Assembly (NCBI GenBank): GCA_002342545.1
Contig: DDQE01000033.1
Coordinates: 1-14,112, forward strand
DNA: 14,112 bases
DNA from: Caryophanales bacterium UBA2450
Lineage (GTDB): Bacteria > Bacillota_I > Bacilli_A > RFN20 > CAG-826
Direction: 5' to 3'
The position numbers were made by a program, and so were the translations under genes. Positions 1-5,615 of this stretch are shown here, in pieces. Each line of letters opens with the position of its first letter. Within the stretch, counting starts at the first letter, position 1. The notes under the pieces are model-generated. The model was not told the origin of the DNA. It ran no database searches and saw only the letters and a program-made list of their open reading frames with translations.

Positions 1-8
1 TTCAAGTT

Positions 9-326
9 TTACAAAAACGCAATTTGATTTCTTCTATTATATAGAAATCTTCTAATTTCCATTATTTGTGGCTCATCTGGAATAACTACATAATACACAA
101 TGAAATTTTTCACGTAGATTCGATAATAAGGATATTCACGCTCTTTTGATGAATGATACTGTTCGAAAGCTGTTGGGTTATTACTTCTATTGATAATTGC
201 TTCTTCAACAGTGTTAACTAAGTCATCAGCAGACTTATCGTTTTGCAAAGTATCGCGAATATATGATACAGCTCCAGTCAAATCATCTAAAAATAATGGC
301 AAATATCTTATTACTGTTTCTTTCAT
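9..326 (-). CDS. ParE/RelE-family toxin of a type II toxin-antitoxin pair
   Basis: About 105 residues. The core is an N-terminal KETVIRYLPLF strand, then a helix (DDLTGAVSYIRDTLQ), then a C-terminal sheet with YYRIYVKNFIVYYVV and EIRRFLYNRRN, the usual ParE/RelE order. ParE toxins normally poison DNA gyrase and RelE toxins cleave mRNA; which applies cannot be read here. I chose the ATG at 326 because it follows the antitoxin stop codon by one base, as in coupled translation, and because the protein then begins like its family. In-frame starts at 353 (ATG) and 356 (GTG) would add ten or so residues and overlap the antitoxin. The first gene of the pair is the antitoxin, just upstream on the same strand. 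Family assignment is confident; target is unknown. Confidence 0.85.
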   Translation of the reverse strand: MKETVIRYLPLFLDDLTGAVSYIRDTLQNDKSADDLVNTVEEAIINRSNNPTAFEQYHSSKEREYPYYRIYVKNFIVYYVVIPDEPQIMEIRRFLYNRRNQIAFL

Positions 327-327
327 A

Positions 328-573
328 TTATTTTTTAAAATGTGAGAATACATCACTATGGCTTAGTCTTTTGGAGCTACTTTTTGCCGCTTCGTCAGCT
401 TCATCTAATGCCAATTCGACATTATTGACTAGTCTTGAATATTCTTCAATTGAGATTACAACCATACTTCCGTAACCATTCTTTGTTAAGAAAACATGCC
501 CATTTGCTTGAACTGCTTTTTCAATTTCAGGATAATTGTTTCTTAAGTCTGACACTGGTCTAATATCCATCAT
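328..573 (-). CDS. Phd/YefM-family antitoxin
   Basis: About 81 residues beginning MMDIRPVSDLRNNYPEIEKA, the classical Phd/YefM N-terminal DNA-binding fold, followed by the HVFLTKNGYGSMVVISIEEY segment and a charged C-terminal tail expected to wrap the toxin. The start at 573 has an AAAGAGGA ribosome site about eight bases upstream; an in-frame ATG at 597 would place that site inside the gene, so it is less likely. By family precedent the protein neutralises the neighbouring ParE-like toxin and represses their shared promoter, alone and with toxin. Three phased repeats directly upstream are probable operator sites. The gene order, antitoxin then toxin, with one base between them is normal for this family. 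Confidence 0.88.
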   Translation of the reverse strand: MMDIRPVSDLRNNYPEIEKAVQANGHVFLTKNGYGSMVVISIEEYSRLVNNVELALDEADEAAKSSSKRLSHSDVFSHFKK

Positions 574-591
574 ATCTATTTCCTCTTTTTC

Positions 592-621
592 TATCATAAT
601 TTTATCATAACTTTATCATAA
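592..621 (-). promoter_or_regulatory. Three phased repeats upstream of the antitoxin gene (likely autoregulatory operator)
   Basis: On the minus strand TTATGATA occurs three times, occupying 614-621, 603-610 and 592-599. The copies are spaced exactly 11 bp apart, so all three lie on about the same face of the helix. Each contains TATGAT, which resembles a -10 box, so repressor binding here could block RNA polymerase directly. No strong -35 box is evident. Phd/YefM proteins are known to autoregulate; assigning this site to them is inference. Confidence 0.55.
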
Positions 622-633
622 TGCAATCTTTAT

Positions 634-657
634 AAATAAAAACAGGTGTTACCCTGA
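634..657 (-). terminator. Intrinsic terminator of the FNT channel gene
   Basis: Reading the minus strand, the arms CAGGGT and ACCTG flank AAC (643-656, with one bulged base) and are followed by GTTTTTATTT. It starts 24 bases beyond the FNT stop codon and separates that gene from the toxin-antitoxin promoter. The stem is short, so strength is uncertain. Confidence 0.55.
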
Positions 658-680
658 ATATTTTCTAATGTAGCAAAAAC

Positions 681-1343
681 CTATTTTTTGAATGCTTTAA
701 ATAGTAACACTCCTGGGATAGTGCCGATAGAGTTACAGATTGTTGCTAAAACGATATTTAAGAAAGCGTAGCCCGTCCAAGAGTTAGCAAAACTAAAATA
801 ATACATATTAGCGACACAGTGATCTCCACCTATATAAACGAAAATAAAGATAAAGACAAAGATTAGGAAAACACCAATGATCTTATTTTTAATAAGTCCA
901 TAGGATTTCACTGCTAGATAGACACATAATCCAGTGATTAATGACTTAACAATTAACATTAGATAATATTCATATCCAGTGTCTAAGTTGGTTTTATTTA
1001 TGGCAATCGCACTGATTCTAGAGAACAAGTCAGTGCTTCTAAATATTGCATAGCAAATATAACCTAAGATTAATGAGCCTATAATGTTACCGATGTACAT
1101 AAGTGGGAGATTGATATAAAAGTCTTTGCTTTGTTTTGACTCGAATACTAAACCAATCTTTCCGGTGAATAAGAAAAGTTTACATACACAAACAATACTT
1201 AATCCAATAGGGAAGAGCAACGCTCCTAAGATTTTCCCTAACTCATTTGGTAAGGCATAAGTCATAAGAGTAAATAAGAATCCACCTAATCCAATAGCTA
1301 GACCCGCTAAGATACCTTTATAGACTGCTAGAAAATATTTCAT
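681..1343 (-). CDS. Formate/nitrite transporter (FNT) family channel
   Basis: A 220-residue inner-membrane protein with about six hydrophobic segments. FNT hallmarks are visible: YKGILAGLAIGLGG near the start, LFLFTGKIGLVF (residues 56-67), the central GDHCVANMYY with its conserved histidine (H175), and the C-terminal NSIGTIPGVLLF. Family members form pentamers and move small monovalent anions such as formate, nitrite or hydrosulfide; the substrate cannot be decided here. The start at 1343 (MKYFLAVYKG) matches the family; in-frame TTG at 1370 and ATG at 1355 lack ribosome sites. A TATGAT box at 1351-1356 would put the transcript start about one base before the 1343 ATG, so the mRNA may be leaderless. 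The gene is divergent from the phosphopantetheinyl transferase. Confidence 0.85.
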   Translation of the reverse strand: MKYFLAVYKGILAGLAIGLGGFLFTLMTYALPNELGKILGALLFPIGLSIVCVCKLFLFTGKIGLVFESKQSKDFYINLPLMYIGNIIGSLILGYICYAIFRSTDLFSRISAIAINKTNLDTGYEYYLMLIVKSLITGLCVYLAVKSYGLIKNKIIGVFLIFVFIFIFVYIGGDHCVANMYYFSFANSWTGYAFLNIVLATICNSIGTIPGVLLFKAFKK

Positions 1344-1350
1344 GGAGATT

Positions 1351-1379
1351 ATCATATATTTTTTAGTCAATTAATTGAA
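1351..1379 (-). promoter_or_regulatory. Candidate promoter of the FNT gene, implying a leaderless mRNA
   Basis: Minus strand: TTCAAT (1379-1374), 17 bases, TATGAT (1356-1351). Initiation about seven bases after the -10 box falls at 1344, next to the ATG at 1343. The -10 is good and the -35 weak. The palindrome at 1361-1385 covers the -35 and much of the spacer. Confidence 0.4.
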
Positions 1380-1385
1380 CTAAAA
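1361..1385. promoter_or_regulatory. 25-bp palindrome between divergent FNT and PPTase genes (candidate operator)
   Basis: Arms TTTTAGT (1361-1367) and ACTAAAA (1379-1385) flank the perfect inner palindrome CAATTAATTG (1368-1377), with one unpaired A at 1378. It lies in the only gap between the two divergent genes and overlaps the probable promoter of at least one, so a shared repressor site is plausible. No regulator for it is encoded beside it. Confidence 0.45.
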
Positions 1386-1409
1386 TATTATTTGGATTAT
1401 CATTTATTT

Positions 1410-2003
1410 ATGGAAAAAGTATTACTTAGAATTGTGGACTCCAAGCCATATAAGCTTGATGATCTTTTAAATAATCCTTTGCTATCTGAAAAAGATGAAG
1501 CTGATTCTTTAAAATATTTAAGAACAGAGAACAAAAAAGAAAGAGCGGTCGCGAATATATTGAGAAATAAATATATTGGTAAATGCACTATTTCTAGTAG
1601 AGGTAAACCTTTATCGAAAGGTAAACACTTTAATATCTCTCACTCTAAAGGCATAGTTTGTTTAGCAACTTCTAATAAAGATGTGGGAGTGGATCTAGAA
1701 GTAATTAGACCAGTAGATATTGATTTTAAAGAATTTATCTCTTCTAAAGATGAAAAGAATTTAATTCATGATGATGAGACATTCTTCATGATTTGGACTA
1801 ATAAAGAATCACTTTTAAAGTGTATGGGTTTAGGAATGAAATCTTCTATGGATAAAGTTCCTTCTTTACCTTTTAACAACATTAAATTTTTTGATAAACA
1901 ATATTTCTATTCAAAATCTATAAAATATAAGAACTCTATTATTACAGTTACTAGAGTTTCCGCTGAACCATTTGAAATAGAAATTTTAGAGGAAACTATT
2001 TAA
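1410..2003 (+). CDS. 4'-phosphopantetheinyl transferase (Sfp/AcpT type)
   Basis: A protein of 197 residues carrying the Sfp-superfamily signatures: GKPLSKGKHFNISHS (residues 65-79), the metal-binding GVDLE (93-97) and WTNKESLLKCMGLGM (129-143) with the catalytic WxxKE...K pattern. The enzyme transfers the phosphopantetheine arm of CoA to a serine of a carrier protein, most likely fatty-acid ACP or another carrier protein encoded elsewhere. It is slightly shorter than Sfp (about 220). I took the ATG at 1410; a TTG at 1392 in frame would add six residues and has no better ribosome site. TATTAT at 1386-1391 could be its -10 box. No biosynthetic cluster surrounds it, so a housekeeping or stand-alone role fits better than a dedicated natural-product one. 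Confidence 0.88.
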   Translation: MEKVLLRIVDSKPYKLDDLLNNPLLSEKDEADSLKYLRTENKKERAVANILRNKYIGKCTISSRGKPLSKGKHFNISHSKGIVCLATSNKDVGVDLEVIRPVDIDFKEFISSKDEKNLIHDDETFFMIWTNKESLLKCMGLGMKSSMDKVPSLPFNNIKFFDKQYFYSKSIKYKNSIITVTRVSAEPFEIEILEETI

Positions 2004-2011
2004 CTTTATAG

Positions 2012-2020
2012 TGATATAAT
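2012..2020 (+). promoter_or_regulatory. Extended -10 promoter of the membrane protein gene
   Basis: TGATATAAT (2012-2020) is a perfect TATAAT with an upstream TG, an extended -10 box; the matching -35 position (1992-1997) is poor, as such promoters allow. Transcription would start near 2027, only about three bases before the ATG at 2030, and there is no Shine-Dalgarno site, so the mRNA is probably leaderless or nearly so. The promoter begins 9 bases after the PPTase stop codon. Confidence 0.55.
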
Positions 2021-2029
2021 ATCAAAAGT

Positions 2030-3169
2030 ATGAAATTCTTAACCAAATTAAAATGGATATTTGTTGGTGTACCAAAAGAGCAATTATTAAAGATCAAAGC
2101 AAAAAGAAACGCTAAGTTGGTTGCTAAGTACACTAGCACTGAAGATATTAAATATCGCGGACCTTTGTCTTATCGATATTTAAGAATTATTGCGTGGATT
2201 GCTTTTGCCATGGCGCAATTAGTTTCTTTGTATGGTGTTTTCTCTAACCCTATTCTTGATTGGAAATTCCTTCCTAATCCAGTTTTCCAAATGCTTACCA
2301 TTTTTGCTGATTTAGGAACCCCATTATTTATTATTGCCGCCTTTGGACTTGTATTAAGTAAAAGTAAAACCTTTAAGAGCATGATCATGTTTTATGCGGT
2401 GGCATATGTTGGGATGGCGGCTGGTATAAATATTTTTTACTATCGATATTTATTAGGCATATTAAGATCTAACGCCGCTGCTACTAGCGTAGTGTCTTCT
2501 ATTGGATTTATTATGAAGGCTAATGTCTTTGGTGATTTATTAGCGTTCTGTTTATTCCATTTCTTTGTTACTTATCATCCAAAGAAATATTTTACTGGTA
2601 AGAAAATATATATTTTCCGTTCATTTATTGTATTCCCATTAGCGTTCGTTTTAGTTTCTTATATTCTTAAAGCTTTAGCAGGATATGGAACAATTGATGT
2701 TCCGTTTGCTATTGTTCCTTTTGTTGCTACTAAACCTCCAATGGTCTTTATGCTATTTGTTTTTGCTTCATTATGGTTTAAATATCGTGAATACAAATTT
2801 AAAAAACTTGGTTTATCTAGACTTCAATATCACGAATATTTAAAGACTAATCGTAATTCGTTGTCATTCTCTATAATGCTTTCTATTTTAATCGGTGTTA
2901 TTGCCTTTATAGAAATTATTATTATTGGTGTTATGGCGGCAAAACTTGGTTATGAAGTTACTATCTTGCATATATATAACTTATCTATTGGTCAAGTTAT
3001 TCCTCTAGTTTTAGCGATACCGTTTATTATGCTTTATAGTTACACAAGGAGTCATAAAAATGGTGTTGTTGATGTCCTTCTTCCACTTGCAGGAATTGGG
3101 ATATCCGTACTCGTATATGTAGAAGTTATATATCAGTTCTTTAACCAGGTTATCTGGGCTGGTGTATAA
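2030..3169 (+). CDS. Polytopic membrane protein of unknown function
   Basis: I do not recognise the family. The 379 residues start with a basic cytoplasmic stretch of about 48 residues (MKFLTKLKWIFVGVPKEQ...), followed by about nine hydrophobic segments, the first near YLRIIAWIAFAMAQLVSLYG and the last near LLPLAGIGISVLVYVEVIYQ. A basic loop (KYREYKFKKLGLSRLQYHEY, around residues 249-268) lies between the sixth and seventh segments. There are no nucleotide-binding, protease or glycosyltransferase motifs that I can see. It appears to be a single-gene unit with its own extended -10 promoter upstream and a terminator 50-75 bases downstream. A transporter or membrane enzyme is possible; nothing decides between them. 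Confidence 0.75.
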   Translation: MKFLTKLKWIFVGVPKEQLLKIKAKRNAKLVAKYTSTEDIKYRGPLSYRYLRIIAWIAFAMAQLVSLYGVFSNPILDWKFLPNPVFQMLTIFADLGTPLFIIAAFGLVLSKSKTFKSMIMFYAVAYVGMAAGINIFYYRYLLGILRSNAAATSVVSSIGFIMKANVFGDLLAFCLFHFFVTYHPKKYFTGKKIYIFRSFIVFPLAFVLVSYILKALAGYGTIDVPFAIVPFVATKPPMVFMLFVFASLWFKYREYKFKKLGLSRLQYHEYLKTNRNSLSFSIMLSILIGVIAFIEIIIIGVMAAKLGYEVTILHIYNLSIGQVIPLVLAIPFIMLYSYTRSHKNGVVDVLLPLAGIGISVLVYVEVIYQFFNQVIWAGV

Positions 3170-3178
3170 CTTAACTAG

Positions 3179-3310
3179 TTGACTTTTCACTGGCGACGGT
3201 TTACTTTAATGATGTGGTGGGGCCTACCTAGATAGGCCTTTTTTAATCGAAATATAGAAAACATCTAGCTTCGATTGGCGACATTATATAGAGGGGATTT
3301 TTGTAAAAGA
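3179..3310. repeat. Repeat element, shorter copy (matches 8713-9032)
   Basis: Bases 3179-3216 match 8713-8750 at 34 of 38 positions, including a 19-base identical run (GGTTTACTTTAATGATGTG). In both copies a plus-strand hairpin terminator follows. Beyond it, 3257-3273 matches 8949-8965 at 14 of 17 positions, and ACATTATATAGAG (3281-3293) matches 8986-9000 apart from two extra bases, followed by TTTTTGTAAAA in both. The other copy carries about 170 more bases between terminator and second block, including a small peptide gene absent here. So this looks like an internally deleted relative. The remaining gap up to the TetR gene holds only that gene's promoter. Confidence 0.6.
3221..3244 (+). terminator. 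Intrinsic terminator after the membrane protein gene
   Basis: Perfect six-pair stem GGCCTA (3221-3226) and TAGGCC (3233-3238) around CCTAGA, followed by six T. It sits 51 bases after the membrane protein stop codon and doubles as the hairpin of the repeat element. Confidence 0.85.
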
Positions 3311-3355
3311 AGCTATATTGTAAGTTCGTTATTACAAGTAATAAAAAATTTTCTA

Positions 3356-3387
3356 TTGTCATATTTATCTATAAATACTAATATAAT
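3356..3387 (+). promoter_or_regulatory. Promoter and palindromic operator candidate of the TetR/sugar operon
   Basis: TTGTCA (3356-3361), 17 bases, TAATAT (3379-3384), overlapping a perfect TATAAT at 3382-3387. The spacer is filled by the near-palindrome TATTTATCTATAAATA (3362-3377). A site differing at one base, TATTTATATATAAATA, covers the degV promoter at 9725-9740, also beside a TetR gene. A GGGAG ribosome site follows at 3408-3412. Autoregulation by the encoded TetR protein is inferred. Confidence 0.5.
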
Positions 3388-3425
3388 GATAGATTTAATA
3401 TCATATTGGGAGTAAGACTACCATT

Positions 3426-4034
3426 TTGAAATTGAAAGATGTTAAAAAGAATTTTTTAGTCGACACTGCGATTAAGCTTTTCTTATCCGAAAGTATCGAT
3501 AAAGTCACCATCAAAGACATTGCTAATGAAGCAGGTGTAGGAGAGATGACTATTTATCGTTATTTTGGTAAAAAGACTAGTATTGTCGCTGAAGCTGTTA
3601 TGCAACTTCAAGATGTTGTTTTTACTGATTATTTTAAAGTTGATACCTCTAAGACTGGATATGAGATGCTAGAAAGCTTCTATAACACTTTCTTAAATGT
3701 ATTTACTAATCGACCAGAATTCTTCAAATTTATCAAAGAATTTGATGCTTATATGATGAATGAAGATAGTTCTTTACTTCAAGATTATGAAGAAGAACTA
3801 GATAAATTTAAAAACGTTTATTTTTCTAGTTATTACACTGGAATTAAAGATAAAAGTGTGAAGAAAGTGAGCGATTTAGAATTATTCTATTTCACTTCCA
3901 CTCATGCGTTAATTGAGCTATGCAAAAAGCTATCTTACTCTAAAGGAGTACTTCCTCAAAATGAAAAGATAGTGAAAACCAATGAAATCAAATGCTTAAT
4001 TAATGTTTTTTTAGCCACTGTTAAAAACTCGTAG
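3426..4034 (+). CDS. TetR/AcrR-family transcriptional regulator of the sugar operon
   Basis: About 202 residues. The N-terminal DNA-binding domain reads KVTIKDIANEAGVGEMTIYRYF (residues 26-47), the standard TetR helix-turn-helix followed by the KKTSIVAEAV helix. The remaining 150 residues are a helical ligand-binding and dimerisation domain without close resemblance to a known subgroup. The start is TTG at 3426, with GGGAG 13 bases upstream; this spacing is long, and TTG at 3432 is an alternative. It is the first gene of a plus-strand run with a symporter, a GH36 enzyme and a GT-B-like protein, so it probably represses that run in response to a sugar or derived metabolite. The ligand is unknown. 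Confidence 0.85.
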   Translation: MKLKDVKKNFLVDTAIKLFLSESIDKVTIKDIANEAGVGEMTIYRYFGKKTSIVAEAVMQLQDVVFTDYFKVDTSKTGYEMLESFYNTFLNVFTNRPEFFKFIKEFDAYMMNEDSSLLQDYEEELDKFKNVYFSSYYTGIKDKSVKKVSDLELFYFTSTHALIELCKKLSYSKGVLPQNEKIVKTNEIKCLINVFLATVKNS

Positions 4035-4096
4035 TCTAAGCGAGCTAAATAAAAAAGGAGAGTGCGGGAATTTAGACTAAACGCACAATAAACATC
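4032..4096 (+). promoter_or_regulatory. Structured intercistronic leader before the symporter gene
   Basis: The best ribosome site, AAAAAAGGAG (4051-4060), lies 36 bases before the symporter ATG at 4097, too far for normal initiation. Between them GTGCG (4062-4066) can pair with CGCAC (4082-4086); looping out this hairpin leaves about 11 bases between the site and the ATG. A second inverted repeat, TAGTCTAA (4032-4039, starting at the TetR stop) with TTAGACTA (4072-4079), interleaves with the first, so a pseudoknot or alternative fold is possible. This suggests translational control of the symporter, but it is unproven. Confidence 0.4.
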
Positions 4097-5611
4097 ATGA
4101 AAAAAAGATTAACAAAGAAACAGATGATTATCTTCTCTCTTGGCCAATTTGGTTGGTCATTACTTGGAGGAATTATCTCTGCATGGTTAGTTACCTTCTT
4201 CATGCCTACCGCTGCTGATAGAGCTGCTGGAGCAACTCAATTCATTGCTGGTGGACTTGTGATTGGAGGATTTTTAACCATCATCGGATTAATTACTGCG
4301 TTAAGCCGTATTTTTGACGCTGTGACTGATCCACTTATTGCTTCTTTAAGTGATAGAAGCACAAACAAACGTGGAAGAAGAATTCCATTTATGCAATTTG
4401 CTGCCATTCCATTTGCAGTAGTTACAGTCTTATTATTCTGTATCGACTTTGGCGCTGGTAGCTGGGCCAATATTTTATGGGTCTCTATTATGATTGTCTT
4501 ATTCTACTTATTTATGACAATGTATTGCACCCCATACAATGCTTTAATTTCTGAATTTGGCCAAAACCAAGAAGATAGAATGTTTATTTCTACTTCTATT
4601 TCATTTACTTACTTATTTGGTACCTTATTTGCTTATTTACCATTTGTTCTTGCTGGTGGTGGATTGAAAGAAGATGGAGTAACCCCTGCTCCAAAATTAT
4701 TTACTGGTTTACTTTATAAATGGGGCATGGATTATCAATCTGCTTATGCTTGGAGCTTTAGAATTTGTTTCATTATTTTAGCGGTTATTGCTGCCATTAT
4801 GATGCTTTTACCAGCTTTCAAACTTAAAGAAACTGAATTTATTGATCCAAAACCAACAAATGAAAATGTCTTTAGATCTTTAGTCTCTACTTTCAAAAAT
4901 AAAGACTTCAGAGTTTTTGCTGGTAGTGACATTATGTACTGGGTTGGACTTACCATGTTCCAAACTGGTTTACCATTCTTCGTTAAAGTTTCAATGGGCT
5001 TTGATGCGGGACTAGTTATTGTCTTTATGGGTGGTATGTCCATTTTAGCGGCGGTGTTCTATCCATTTGTCACTAAGTTCGTGAAGAAATGGGGCAAAAA
5101 GAAACTCGTTATTGCCGGTTTCTTAGGCTTAGCGATTTGTTATGCGATTACCGCGATTAGCTCTATTCCAGGTTTACTTCCAGGAGAAGGTCACGCTAAT
5201 GGATTAAGCTGGGTATTTGGTATTGTTATTATGCTTTTATCCTCTTTACCAATGGCCTTACTTGGTATTATTCCTCAAAGTATTGTTGCTGATGTTGCCG
5301 AAGCTGAAGCTAAGACGACTGGACAAAATAGAGAAGGTATGTTCTTCGCTGCTCGTACATTCGCGATGAAATTAGGTCAATCAGTGGCGATGATTTTATT
5401 CACTTCTATCGCCTTAATTGGTGGTGTTGAAATTGAAAACGATTTATATCCTGCTAAAACTGGTATGTTAATCGCCGCGATTGTCGCTGTGGCCTTCTGT
5501 GTTTTAGGTGCCGTAATTCTCATGTTCTATAGAGAAAAGAAAGTCATGAAGATTATCGCTAAAGAAGAAGATGCCGAATTCTTAAAAGCAATCGAAAGTC
5601 AAAAAGAATAA
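4097..5611 (+). CDS. GPH-family (MelB-like) sugar:cation symporter
   Basis: A 504-residue membrane protein with about twelve hydrophobic segments. The family signature is clear: RIFDAVTDPLIASLSDRS followed by KRGRRIPFMQ (residues 71-100), with the two conserved aspartates of helix II (D74, D78), and late in the protein VADVAEAEAKTTGQNREGMF followed by AARTFAMKLGQ. GPH proteins of the MelB and LacS type import galactosides, xylosides or glucuronides with Na+ or H+. Because the next gene encodes a GH36-type enzyme, an alpha-galactoside such as melibiose is the best guess for cargo, which is inference. The C-terminal tail is short, so there is no PTS IIA-like regulatory domain as in LacS. The gene ends four bases before the GH36 start, indicating co-transcription. 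Confidence 0.88.
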   Translation: MKKRLTKKQMIIFSLGQFGWSLLGGIISAWLVTFFMPTAADRAAGATQFIAGGLVIGGFLTIIGLITALSRIFDAVTDPLIASLSDRSTNKRGRRIPFMQFAAIPFAVVTVLLFCIDFGAGSWANILWVSIMIVLFYLFMTMYCTPYNALISEFGQNQEDRMFISTSISFTYLFGTLFAYLPFVLAGGGLKEDGVTPAPKLFTGLLYKWGMDYQSAYAWSFRICFIILAVIAAIMMLLPAFKLKETEFIDPKPTNENVFRSLVSTFKNKDFRVFAGSDIMYWVGLTMFQTGLPFFVKVSMGFDAGLVIVFMGGMSILAAVFYPFVTKFVKKWGKKKLVIAGFLGLAICYAITAISSIPGLLPGEGHANGLSWVFGIVIMLLSSLPMALLGIIPQSIVADVAEAEAKTTGQNREGMFFAARTFAMKLGQSVAMILFTSIALIGGVEIENDLYPAKTGMLIAAIVAVAFCVLGAVILMFYREKKVMKIIAKEEDAEFLKAIESQKE

Positions 5612-5615
5612 TAAC

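Noticed and set aside
1400..1588. Reverse-strand and other-frame open frames inside the main genes, as here within the PPTase gene
   Set aside because: Shadows of strongly supported genes, without ribosome sites or recognisable protein features.
3185..3230. Resemblance of GGCGACGG...TAATGATG...CCTAC to parts of a fluoride riboswitch
   Set aside because: The two stems and the spacing between these segments needed for that riboswitch are missing, and no fluoride exporter gene follows.
3247..3288. Minus-strand mini-ORF MSPIEARCFLYFD in the shorter repeat copy
   Set aside because: No ribosome site, not hydrophobic, and its ATG overlaps the end of the TATAAT box, so it would precede the transcript start.
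3170..3425. Catabolite-repression (cre) site before the sugar operon
   Set aside because: No sequence close to the TGWAANCGNTNWCA consensus was found in this gap.
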